In this document: positions 57,172 through 64,000 of the stretch, piece after piece
How positions within the stretch are numbered: the first letter of the stretch is position 1
Layout: each line of letters starts with the position of its first letter
Origin: Mesorhizobium sp. M1D.F.Ca.ET.043.01.1.1
GTDB taxonomy: Bacteria > Pseudomonadota > Alphaproteobacteria > Rhizobiales > Rhizobiaceae
NCBI RefSeq assembly: GCF_003952385.1
Contig: NZ_CP034444.1
Coordinates: 682,001-746,000 of the forward strand
Direction: 5' to 3'
DNA length: 64,000 nt
The notes under the pieces: model-generated
Databases searched by the model: none
The model's input: the letters and a program-made list of their open reading frames with translations, nothing else
Told to the model about the DNA's origin: nothing
Translations under genes and position numbers: made by a program

Positions 57172-58053
57172 TCAATCCGTCTCCACCACCGCCCACTCCA
57201 GACGCATCGTTGCACTCATCGTCTCCCGATCATCGAGCGCCGTCAGCCCCTCCCCGTGATGCGCGTCGACCGCGTGCGAAACCGGCTCGAAGCAGAAGAA
57301 GCCGGCGTCCTGCGACGGCGAATAGAGGATGTAGACATCGAGCTCCGGCGATGCGGCGAGCGTGACCGCGATCCCCTCTCCCGGTTGCGTGATCATGGCG
57401 CGGCCGTCCCAGCCGTCGAAGGCGTTGTTCACCCATTGCGGCGGCAGCGGGACAGGGCGCTCGAAATCCCACCCTGGGCGCTCGCTCACCGGCACCACGC
57501 CGACGGGCAGATGGCGTTCGTCCTCCAGCCAGACGCGCCTGGCCTTCGCCTCCAGCATGGTTGTCTTGTCGCGCCGGAACCAGGGATGGAACCCGAGGCC
57601 GTAAGGCAGGCGCATGCCGGCGCGGTTCTCCACCGTCAGCCGAGCCTCCAGCGCGCCGTCGCGCAGCGCGTAGGTGACCGACGCCGCATAGCGATAGGGT
57701 CCGATGGCGCCGTCCTCCAGCACCAGCTCCGTCTCGGTGGCGGTGCGGACGGCGAGCCGCCATGGCTTCTGGAATCCGTCGCCGTGGATCGGAAAGGCTT
57801 CGTCCGGCACGTTCGGCTCGACGGCATGGAACCGGCCGTCGAAGGTGAAGCCGCCACCCGAGATACGGTTCGACCACGGCACCAGGAGCTGGCAGCCGGA
57901 CGCGCCGGTGCCGTCCCCGGGCTTCAGCAGCGGGACCGGCGAGCTGCCGGCGACAAGCGCGTCGTAGCGGGCGATCGCCGCGCCCTGTTCCGGCGCCAAG
58001 ACCAGCCGCGCACGCCCGTCGTTCAGCTCGACCATGCCGGGCATGCGCCTCAC
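57172..58053 (-). CDS. Aldose 1-epimerase
   Basis: A 293-residue mutarotase-fold protein. LLVPWSNRISGGGFTFDGRF (residues about 56-75) is the Asn/Arg-rich substrate loop, IHGDGFQKPW carries one catalytic His and LGFHPWFRRD another. A Glu in the C-terminal region (FCFEPVSH) completes the set. It interconverts sugar anomers, speeding lactone or dehydrogenase steps. The ATG overlaps the SDR gene stop by 4 bp, so it is translated with it. It is the last gene of the operon. Confidence 0.88.
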   Translation of the reverse strand: MRRMPGMVELNDGRARLVLAPEQGAAIARYDALVAGSSPVPLLKPGDGTGASGCQLLVPWSNRISGGGFTFDGRFHAVEPNVPDEAFPIHGDGFQKPWRLAVRTATETELVLEDGAIGPYRYAASVTYALRDGALEARLTVENRAGMRLPYGLGFHPWFRRDKTTMLEAKARRVWLEDERHLPVGVVPVSERPGWDFERPVPLPPQWVNNAFDGWDGRAMITQPGEGIAVTLAASPELDVYILYSPSQDAGFFCFEPVSHAVDAHHGEGLTALDDRETMSATMRLEWAVVETD

Positions 58054-58805
58054 CAGCCGCCGTCGATGGCGATGTTCTGGCCGCTGATCATGTCGGAGGC
58101 CGGCGAGACGAGGAACAGGACAAGCTCGGCGATGTCTTCCGGCTCGATGCGCTTCTTCAGGCTCTGGTTCTCGAGGATCCAGTCATTGTACTCTCTCAAC
58201 CGGTCGCCGAAGACGCGCTCCTCGGCCTCCGAGACAACCGCGCCCGGCGACACGGCGTTGACGCGGATGCCATGCGCCCCGAGCTCGCGCGCCAGCGACT
58301 TGGTGAGGCCGAGCATGGCGCCCTTCGACGCGACGTAGGGCACATAGCCGTCCCAGCGGCCGTTGAGCGTGATCGAGCAGAAGTTGACGATCTTGCCGTA
58401 GCCCTTCGCCTTCATGCCCGGCGCGCAGGCCCGCGCCAGCGCGAAGGCCGCCGAGGAATTGACGCGGATCTGGTCCTCATACTCGGCGAGCGAGAATTCC
58501 TCAAACGGGCGGTTGATGATCAGCGCGGCATTGTTGATGAGGATGTCGATGCCGCCCTCGCTCGCCGCCAGCGCCGCGACCGCGGCTTCCGCCTCGGCGA
58601 GACGGTTGAGATCGCAGCCGATGAGGGCGATATCGCCACCGGCTTCGCCGGCCAGCATCTGGACGATCTGTGACCCGTCGGTGACGTCAGGCCGGTCGAG
58701 CACCAGCACGCGCGCGCCGGCCCGCGCCAACGTCACCGCCTGGGCCCGGCCGAGCGAGCCGAGGCCGCCCGTCAGCAGAATTTTTCGACCAGCGAGCACC
58801 TTCAT
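58050..58805 (-). CDS. SDR-family dehydrogenase (probable sugar dehydrogenase)
   Basis: A 251-residue short-chain dehydrogenase. The cofactor motif TGGLGSLG is at residues 12-20, and the SDR Asp/Arg strand (LVLDRPD) suggests NAD. NNAA is present as ILINNAALI. The catalytic set is Ser in NFCSITLNGR and Tyr-x3-Lys in YVPYVASKG. PG of the SPGAVVSEAEE motif follows. In this operon it would oxidise a sugar or its lactone product. It lies between the ABC ATPase gene and the epimerase gene. The exact sugar is unknown; L-fucose- or L-rhamnose-like substrates are typical of similar clusters. Confidence 0.85.
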   Translation of the reverse strand: MKVLAGRKILLTGGLGSLGRAQAVTLARAGARVLVLDRPDVTDGSQIVQMLAGEAGGDIALIGCDLNRLAEAEAAVAALAASEGGIDILINNAALIINRPFEEFSLAEYEDQIRVNSSAAFALARACAPGMKAKGYGKIVNFCSITLNGRWDGYVPYVASKGAMLGLTKSLARELGAHGIRVNAVSPGAVVSEAEERVFGDRLREYNDWILENQSLKKRIEPEDIAELVLFLVSPASDMISGQNIAIDGGW

Positions 58806-58814
58806 TGCCTAACC

Positions 58815-59546
58815 TCACAGGACAGAATGGACTTCGTCGATCGAGGTGTCCCCGATGCGCTTGTCCAGCACCACCTCGCCGCGCGCCATCGCCACGACGC
58901 GGTCGCAGCAGTCGAAGACGTGGTGCATGTTGTGGCTGATGAAGACGCCTGTCACCCCCTGCTCCTTCAGGCCGCGCACGAAGCCGATCACCTTGTTGGT
59001 CTCCTTGACCGAGAGGTGGTTGGTCGGCTCGTCGAGGATCATCACCTTGGACTTGAAATGCATGGCGCGCGCAATCGCGACGCCCTGGCGCTGGCCGCCG
59101 GACAGCTCGCCGACAAGCGCGTCGGGCGAGCGCAGATGCAGGTCGACATTGGCGATGGCGCGGATGCTCTCCTCGGCCATCTTCTTCTGATCGAGAATGC
59201 CGACGCCGAGGACCGAGAAGCGCGTCGGCTCGCGGCCGATGAACAGGTTCCTGGCGATCGACATGGTGGGGACCATGGAGTTGTACTGGTAGATGGTCTC
59301 GATGCCGAGATCCATCGCGTCGCGGGGGGTGGCGATGGTCACCGCCCTGCCCTCGACCCTGATCTCGCCCTGGTCGGCGCGGTGGACGCCGGACAGGATG
59401 TTGATGAGCGTCGACTTGCCGGCGCCGTTGTCGCCGACCAGGCCAAGCGCCTCGCCCCGCCGGAAGTCGAGCGTGACGCCTTTCAGCGCATGCACGCCGG
59501 AATACCATTTGTGCAGGTTGCGCACCGAGATGATCGCGTCGTTCAC
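58815..59546 (-). CDS. Sugar ABC transporter ATP-binding protein (CUT2, FrcA-like)
   Basis: A 243-residue single-domain ATPase. Walker A is GLVGDNGAGKSTLINIL, the Q-loop is present, the signature is LSGGQRQGVAIARAM, Walker B is MILDEPTN, and the switch His is in VFISHN. The short FrcA type has one ABC domain, unlike RbsA. A GTG start at 59546 follows GGAGGG with a good gap; the longer frame upstream overlaps the permease gene. It energises the permease at 59551. Sugars such as fructose, ribose and mannose are carried by relatives. Confidence 0.9.
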   Translation of the reverse strand: MNDAIISVRNLHKWYSGVHALKGVTLDFRRGEALGLVGDNGAGKSTLINILSGVHRADQGEIRVEGRAVTIATPRDAMDLGIETIYQYNSMVPTMSIARNLFIGREPTRFSVLGVGILDQKKMAEESIRAIANVDLHLRSPDALVGELSGGQRQGVAIARAMHFKSKVMILDEPTNHLSVKETNKVIGFVRGLKEQGVTGVFISHNMHHVFDCCDRVVAMARGEVVLDKRIGDTSIDEVHSVL

Positions 59547-59550
59547 CGTT

Positions 59551-60528
59551 TCAGCCCTCCATCTTGATGGCCTTGGCGCGCTTGCGCATCCAGGCATTGG
59601 CGACGACGGCGAAGATGGTGAGGAAACCGATGGCGAACTTGAACCAGTTGGCGTCGACATGGCTCAGCACCAGGCCGTTGTCGATGACGCGGATGAGCGT
59701 CGTGCCGATGATGCCGCCCATGACGGTGCCGATGCCGCCGGTGAGCGAGGCGCCGCCGATGACGGCGGCGGCAACCGCCTGCAGCTCCAACCCCTCGCCG
59801 ATCGAAGGCAACGGCGAGCCCAGCCGCAGCACCTGCAGCATGCCGGCGAAACCGGACAGCACCGAGCAGAGCATGAAGCAGACGATCTTGACCCTGGCGG
59901 TCGGGATGCCCATCGAGGCGGCGGCCGGCAGGAAGCCGCCGGTGGCCTTGATCCAGTTGCCGAAATTGGTGCGCGACAGCATCAGCGAAGTGAGCACAGC
60001 GACCGCGGCGAACCACAGGAACGACATGCGGAACATGTTGCCCGGGCCGACGAACGAAATGAACAGCCAGTTGGGCAGGTCGGCGGGCAAGAGCGGCGGA
60101 AAGCCGCCGGAGACGACGACGGTGAGCGAGCGCGCCATGAACAGCATGCCGAGCGTGGTGATGAAGCTCGGGATCGCGAAGCGGATGGTGACGTAGCCAT
60201 TGATGAAGCCGATGGCCGCTGAGACCAGCAGCCCGGCGAGCAGCGCCAGCGGGAACGGCGCGCCATGCACCATCAGCACCGCCATCGTCATCGGCATCAG
60301 GGCGAAGACCGAGCCGACCGAGAGGTCGAACTCGCCGCTGATCATCAGGATGGTGACGCCGATGGCGACGAGGCCGGCTTCCGGCAGGATGCCGAGGATG
60401 CCGCGCAGGTTGTCGGCGTTGAGGAACACGCCATGCGAGCGCACCTGGAACAGGATGATGAGCAGCACCAGAAGGATCAGTCCTGCCAGCTCCGGCTTTT
60501 CGAGATAGGTCTTGAACAGGCGCTTCAA
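59551..60528 (-). CDS. Sugar ABC transporter permease (CUT2, RbsC/FrcC-like)
   Basis: A 325-residue membrane protein with about ten spans. Typical BPD_transp_2 text: MISGEFDLSVGSVFALMPMT (residues about 55-74), VTIRFAIPSFITTLGMLFMA and AAVIGGASLTGGIGTVMGGI near 240. It forms the channel with the ATPase that follows 4 bp later. The gap to the upstream binding-protein gene (60529-60724) is filled by a REP-like hairpin, as is common where the binding protein is made in excess. Confidence 0.92.
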   Translation of the reverse strand: MKRLFKTYLEKPELAGLILLVLLIILFQVRSHGVFLNADNLRGILGILPEAGLVAIGVTILMISGEFDLSVGSVFALMPMTMAVLMVHGAPFPLALLAGLLVSAAIGFINGYVTIRFAIPSFITTLGMLFMARSLTVVVSGGFPPLLPADLPNWLFISFVGPGNMFRMSFLWFAAVAVLTSLMLSRTNFGNWIKATGGFLPAAASMGIPTARVKIVCFMLCSVLSGFAGMLQVLRLGSPLPSIGEGLELQAVAAAVIGGASLTGGIGTVMGGIIGTTLIRVIDNGLVLSHVDANWFKFAIGFLTIFAVVANAWMRKRAKAIKMEG

Positions 60529-60637
60529 TGAAAGGCTCCGGTATCGATCTCAAGGTGCATCGGCGACGCCGGTGCAAAGTTCGAAGTTCTTGTTCCAGGC
60601 AGGTCCGGACGAAAGGACGGCCGAAGTCGCCGCGGCG

Positions 60638-60682
60638 TCGTCATCCCAGGGCGAAGCAGGAGCGAAGACCCTGGGATGACGA
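60638..60682. repeat. REP-like element with perfect 14-bp arms
   Basis: TCGTCATCCCAGGG (60638-60651) and CCCTGGGATGACGA (60669-60682) around a 17-base loop GCGAAGCAGGAGCGAAGA. It lies between the binding-protein and permease genes of one operon, where it could stabilise the upstream mRNA end. The family is that of 24536. Confidence 0.85.
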
Positions 60683-60724
60683 AGCGAAGGGTGTGTCGGC
60701 CAATCTCCGGCGCATGCGACCTGC

Positions 60725-61702
60725 TCAGCGCATGCCCTGCGCCGAGAGCGCCATGATGCTGTCGGCCTCCTTCGGCCGCACGATGCCCTGGCCGGTGTCG
60801 ATGTCGGAAGGAGCAAGACCGATCTTCTTGTTGAGATAGGCTTCCATCACAGGCATGAAGCCCTGCATGTAGGGCTGCTGGTCGACCAGCGCCTGGACAT
60901 AGCCCTTCTGCATCTGCTGCAGCACTTCGGGCACAAGGTCGAAGCCGCCGAGCAGGACCTTGCCGGGCGCGACGCCGCGATCGGCCAGCACGCGCGCCAC
61001 GCCGGCGCACCAGAAGCCGGTGTCGAAATAGGCGGTGGTGTCGGGATGCGCGTTTAGATAGGCGCCGACGCGGTCGGAGGTGATGGCGAGATCGGTGCCG
61101 CTGTCGATGCGTTCCCACGACACGTCGCGGTCTTTATGAGCGGCCTTGTATTCCTCGAGGAACTGCATGACGCCGGCGCCGCGGCTTTCCGACCAGTTCT
61201 GGCCTGGCGCGGAGATGCCGACCAGCACCTTGATCGGGCCGTCCTTCGGGAAGCTCTCGGAAATCGCCTTGGCGAGCGAATAGCCGGCCGGCTTGAAGCC
61301 CTGGCCGACGAAGGCCTGCCGCGCATTGCCCTTGGCGCCTTCGGTGTCGTCGACATTGACGGCTATCACCAGCACGCCGGCGTCGCGCGCCTCCTTGATG
61401 ACGTCGTCGAAGGCGTGGTCATCGACGATGGAGGTGAGCAGCGCGTCGGGCTTGGCGGCAAGGGCGGCGCGCATGTTGGCGACCTGCTGCTCGATCGAGC
61501 CCTCGGTTTGCGTGAAGACCATGTTGCAGTTCGCCTCGACCTTGGCGCAGGCATCGTCGAAGCCCTTCTTCACCGCCTGCCAGAAGGTGTTGGAGGCCGA
61601 CGAATGGTGGGTGAAGACGATGTTGAGGCCATCTGCTCTGGCCGCGGTTTGTCCGCCAACCAGCGCCGCGCCGAGCAAAAGCAATGCAGTCAGTTTCTTC
61701 AT
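60725..61702 (-). CDS. Sugar ABC transporter substrate-binding protein (CUT2)
   Basis: A 325-residue periplasmic-binding protein of the RbsB type. Signal peptide MKKLTALLLLGAALVGGQTA (cleavage after ARA). Sugar-binding-like pieces are VFTHHSSASNTFWQAVKKGF, SIVDDHAFDDVIKEARDAGV, VLVGISAPGQNWSESRGAGV and LLGGFDLVPEVLQQMQKG. It has no lipobox. It delivers a monosaccharide to the FrcC-like permease. The gene starts 40 bp after the dehydratase gene, in the same operon. Confidence 0.92.
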   Translation of the reverse strand: MKKLTALLLLGAALVGGQTAARADGLNIVFTHHSSASNTFWQAVKKGFDDACAKVEANCNMVFTQTEGSIEQQVANMRAALAAKPDALLTSIVDDHAFDDVIKEARDAGVLVIAVNVDDTEGAKGNARQAFVGQGFKPAGYSLAKAISESFPKDGPIKVLVGISAPGQNWSESRGAGVMQFLEEYKAAHKDRDVSWERIDSGTDLAITSDRVGAYLNAHPDTTAYFDTGFWCAGVARVLADRGVAPGKVLLGGFDLVPEVLQQMQKGYVQALVDQQPYMQGFMPVMEAYLNKKIGLAPSDIDTGQGIVRPKEADSIMALSAQGMR

Positions 61703-61742
61703 GTCTGTTCCTCCCTTTGGCTTTTTCAGATGTCCGCCTTGC

Positions 61743-62945
61743 CTAAATGTCTGTGTGGTCGCTGACGCGGCGGTGGACGGTGTAGGCGCGGCCGAGGTCC
61801 GGGCTAAGCGCCAGCCCGAGCCCCGGCCCCGGCGGCACGGTGATCATGCCGTCCTTGACGTCCGGCAGCGCCGTCACCAGGTCGCGGTACCAGGTGCGGT
61901 AGAAGGCGCGCACGCTTTCCTGGACGAGCGCGTTGGGGGCGTTGAGCGACAGATGCGTCGAGGCGGCGAGCACGACCGGACCGGTGCAGTCGTGCGGCGC
62001 AACCGGCAGCCGCCAGGCCTCGGCCATCGAGGCGATCTTGCGCGCCTCCGACAGGCCACCGCACCAGGAGATGTCGAGCATGACGATACCGGCCGCGCCG
62101 GTCTCCAGAAGATCGCGGAAGGCCCAGCGACTGCCAAGCGTCTCCGAGGCCGAGATCGGCGCCGGGCTGGCGGCGGCGTAGCGCTTGAGATCGCCGAGGC
62201 TGTCCATGCGGATCGGGTCCTCGTGCCAGTAGGTGGCATAGGGCCCCAGCGCCTGCGCGATCTTCATCGCCGGCAGGAGCTGCCACATGGAGTGGAACTC
62301 GACCATGATGTCGATTTTGTCGCCGACAGCTTTGCGAATCTTTTCAAAAGGTTCGAGCGCGGCCTTCAGGTCGGCGGCCGAGATATCGTTGCCGCGCGTC
62401 TTTTCCGCCGCATGGTCGAACGGCCAGATCTTCATGGCGGTGATGCCGTCGGCAAGCAGTTCCCCGGCCAGCTCATCGGCGCGAGTGAGGAAGGCGTTCA
62501 AGTCGTCATAGTCGCGCCCGGCGCCGATGCCGTAATTGGCCGTCGTCTGGCCCTTGGCGTCCTTGATGTATTCGGTGCCGGCGCAGGTGTTGTAGGTGCG
62601 GATGGAACGGCGGCTGAAGCCGCCGAGCAACTGGGCGATCGGCAGACCCGTCACCTTGCCGAAAATGTCCCACAGCGCGATGTCGAAGGCGGAGTTGCCG
62701 CGCACCTCGGCGCCGCTGGAGCGGAAGCCGAGATAGCCGACGAGGTCGGCGGCGAGGAGATCGATCTCGAGCGGATCGCGGCCGATGACGCGCGGCGCGA
62801 CATATTCGTGCAGATATTCCTCGACCGTGCGCGACAGGTAGAAGGTCTCGCCAAGGCCGGTGATGCCCTCGTCGGTGTGGACCTCGACCCAGATGAGGTT
62901 GGGCCGCTCCTCGATGCGGACGGTCTCGATGGCGCTGATCTTCAT
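61743..62945 (-). CDS. Mandelate racemase/muconate lactonizing enzyme family dehydratase
   Basis: A 400-residue enolase-superfamily protein. The N-terminal capping domain is followed by a barrel with ITAMKIWPFDHAAE (catalytic base side), IMVEFHSMW (first metal ligand), YWHEDPIRMDSLGDL (Glu/Asp ligand), SASETLGSRWAFRDLL (Glu ligand) and VAPHDCTGPVVLAAS (His on the other side). The text is closest to sugar-acid dehydratases such as D-gluconate or D-mannonate types. Start ATG 62945, 1 bp after the regulator gene stop. It would dehydrate the aldonate made by the dehydrogenase/lactonase pair. Confidence 0.88.
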   Translation of the reverse strand: MKISAIETVRIEERPNLIWVEVHTDEGITGLGETFYLSRTVEEYLHEYVAPRVIGRDPLEIDLLAADLVGYLGFRSSGAEVRGNSAFDIALWDIFGKVTGLPIAQLLGGFSRRSIRTYNTCAGTEYIKDAKGQTTANYGIGAGRDYDDLNAFLTRADELAGELLADGITAMKIWPFDHAAEKTRGNDISAADLKAALEPFEKIRKAVGDKIDIMVEFHSMWQLLPAMKIAQALGPYATYWHEDPIRMDSLGDLKRYAAASPAPISASETLGSRWAFRDLLETGAAGIVMLDISWCGGLSEARKIASMAEAWRLPVAPHDCTGPVVLAASTHLSLNAPNALVQESVRAFYRTWYRDLVTALPDVKDGMITVPPGPGLGLALSPDLGRAYTVHRRVSDHTDI

Positions 62946-62946
62946 C

Positions 62947-63666
62947 TCAGGAGATCCCCGCGTCGATGAGCGCCTTGACGCTCTTGTCGAAATGCTCGGC
63001 CATGTGCTCGGCCGCGAGCCGCGGATCGCCCTTGAGGATGGCGTCGGCGATGTCCTCATGGCCCTTGATCATCTTGAGCTGGGCCTCGTCGGAGGAGCGG
63101 GTCCGCCAGCCGATCACCCAGGTGCGCCGCGTCACGCCGCTGAAGGCGGTGACGATCAGCGAAAAGACCGGATTATGCGAGGCCGCCGCGATCGCCTCGT
63201 GGAAGGCGATGTCGTGCTCCATGACGATCTCGGGGTGATTGAAATTCTCGCGCATCAGCCGGGCGGACCGTGCGATCGCCGCCGCTTCCTGGTCGGTGCG
63301 GCGCAGGGCCGCCAGCGCCACGGTGCGCATCTCGATGGTGCGCCTGACATCATAGACCTGCTGGACGCTGATCTGCTGGGTGGTGATGCCGTGCTCGATC
63401 ACCATCGACATTGCGCCAGTGTCGAGCTTGGCGACGGTGGCGCGGCGCCCGGCGCTCATGTCGATCAGGCGCATCGCCGACAGCGAGCGGAAGGCTTCGC
63501 GCACGACGGTGCGGGACACGTTGAGCTGGCGCGTCATGGCGGCTTCGCTGGGCAGCGGATCGCCCGGCGCCAACCCTTCGGAGCGGATGTGCTGGGTGAT
63601 CGCCTGGATCGCCGTGCTGACCAGGCCAGGACTGGGCTCACCCACTGGATCCGTCTCTTCCTGCAT
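62947..63666 (-). CDS. FadR/GntR-family regulator of the sugar operon
   Basis: A 239-residue regulator. The winged helix lies at residues 15-80 (LPSEAAMTRQLNVSRTVVRE, AFRSLSAMRLID). The C-terminal FCD domain binds ligand and metal (DIAFHEAIAAASHNP, HEDIADAILKGDPRLAAEHM). It is first in the operon, so it represses its own and the catabolic genes, as is usual for this family. A 17-bp palindrome, 13 bases upstream of its ATG, is the likely operator. The inducer is probably a sugar acid. Confidence 0.93.
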   Translation of the reverse strand: MQEETDPVGEPSPGLVSTAIQAITQHIRSEGLAPGDPLPSEAAMTRQLNVSRTVVREAFRSLSAMRLIDMSAGRRATVAKLDTGAMSMVIEHGITTQQISVQQVYDVRRTIEMRTVALAALRRTDQEAAAIARSARLMRENFNHPEIVMEHDIAFHEAIAAASHNPVFSLIVTAFSGVTRRTWVIGWRTRSSDEAQLKMIKGHEDIADAILKGDPRLAAEHMAEHFDKSVKALIDAGIS

Positions 63667-63678
63667 CTCGCTCCCTCA

Positions 63679-63695
63679 AACCTGTATGACAGGTT
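63679..63695. promoter_or_regulatory. Perfect 17-bp palindromic operator
   Basis: AACCTGTATGACAGGTT: 7-bp arms with an ATG loop. It lies 13 bases downstream of the minus-strand -10, between the FadR-type regulator and the divergent SMP-30 gene. FadR-family proteins bind sites of this kind. Position predicts repression of the operon and perhaps of the lactonase gene. Confidence 0.8.
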
Positions 63696-63708
63696 GTTAT
63701 TGAATTGC

Positions 63709-63737
63709 TCATAGCTCTGGCAAAAGATATATGTCAA
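63709..63737 (-). promoter_or_regulatory. Promoter of the sugar operon
   Basis: Minus strand: TTGACA (63737-63732), 17-base spacer, CTATGA (63714-63709). Both match the rhizobial sigma-70 pattern CTTGAC/CTATAT well. The operator follows at 63695-63679. Confidence 0.75.
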
Positions 63738-63764
63738 GCGCATTTCCACGGCGGAGGAAACCCG

Positions 63765-64000
63765 ATGAAGGAAACGGAAGCCGGCCTGATCTTCGACGCG
63801 CGCGACGTGGTCGGCGAAAGCCTGGTGTGGGACGAGCGGCGCGGCAGGCTGGTCTGGGTCGACATCATCGGCCGCAGGATCCATGGGCTCGATCCGGCGA
63901 GCGGAGCGCATGAGTGCTGGGCAACGCCGGATCTAGTCACCGCGGTCGGCCTGCGCTCCGACGGCGGCGCGATCGTCGGTTTGCGCAAGGAGATCGCGCT
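63765..64000 (+). CDS. SMP-30/gluconolactonase-family protein (5' end only)
   Basis: The first 78 residues of a six-bladed beta-propeller lactonase are seen before the window ends. The Glu ligand of the metal is in RDVVGESLVWDERRGRLVWV, the typical N-terminal blade, then IHGLDPASG and TAVGLRSDGG. GGAGGAAACCCG precedes ATG 63765. Divergent from the sugar operon, with the shared operator between them. It should hydrolyse the sugar lactone formed by the SDR dehydrogenase. The rest of the gene lies outside. Confidence 0.85.
   Translation, partial: MKETEAGLIFDARDVVGESLVWDERRGRLVWVDIIGRRIHGLDPASGAHECWATPDLVTAVGLRSDGGAIVGLRKEIA

Noticed and set aside
1..64000. tRNA, rRNA, CRISPR or integrase-linked attachment site
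   Set aside because: None was recognised by eye on either strand. A tRNAscan or Rfam search was not possible here.

Overview
The window looks like chromosomal DNA of a Mesorhizobium-like alphaproteobacterium (Rhizobiales). The signs are GC-rich coding sequence, DUF1127, DUF1236 and GcrA-type proteins, an ExoX-like exopolysaccharide repressor, alphaproteobacterial GTTC-N7-GTTC LexA boxes, and many short intergenic mosaic repeats with arms of the form ATCTCCCCC...GGGGGAGAT. No rRNA, tRNA or CRISPR array was seen. The species is an inference, not a proof.

Layout. 1-343 is the end of an ISAs1-family element whose full sister copy lies at 27668-28822. 425-14664 is accessory metabolism: a VOC protein, a quinone-reductase-like enzyme with a divergent LysR regulator, a slipin/NfeD pair, OsmC, a flavoenzyme/flavoenzyme/MaoC operon facing a SARP-hydrolase fusion, and an MFS exporter with a divergent LysR. 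14774-17174 holds very small genes, including two 29-30 residue peptides with a lasso/RiPP-type leader motif; a third is at 41497-41589. 17516-25961 has an AI-2E permease, a large acyltransferase-SGNH protein, a cupin, three Tyr/His-rich secreted paralogues (one frameshifted) and a DUF763 protein. 26019-38385 is the most unusual part. It resembles a relic prophage switch (S24/LexA-like repressor, GcrA-like protein, DUF6456 protein), followed by a DUF2167/TPR locus carrying two LexA boxes and ending in a gene with two in-frame stops.

38566-49200 is rich in small envelope proteins: two tandem mini outer-membrane proteins, three DUF1236 proteins, small membrane proteins, ExoX, a CadC-like TPR regulator, a methyltransferase and a Gly/Asn-rich secreted coiled-coil protein. 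49803-53383 encodes four Tad-type pseudopilin-like proteins, two of them with a predicted beta-solenoid tail. 55850-57112 is DNA polymerase IV behind a LexA box. 57172-64000 is a sugar-catabolic operon (FadR-type regulator, enolase-superfamily dehydratase, CUT2-type ABC importer, SDR dehydrogenase, aldose epimerase) divergent from an SMP-30 lactonase, with a perfect palindromic operator between them.

The best candidates for something undescribed are: (1) three orphan lasso-leader-like micropeptides with their own matching promoters and no maturation enzymes; (2) an SOS-type DUF2167/TPR-solenoid locus; (3) a CGTAC operator shared by the S24 regulator and a small gene 7 kb away; (4) a mosaic repeat carried in frame inside a GcrA-like protein; (5) an IS element that appears to use the mosaic hairpins as targets.
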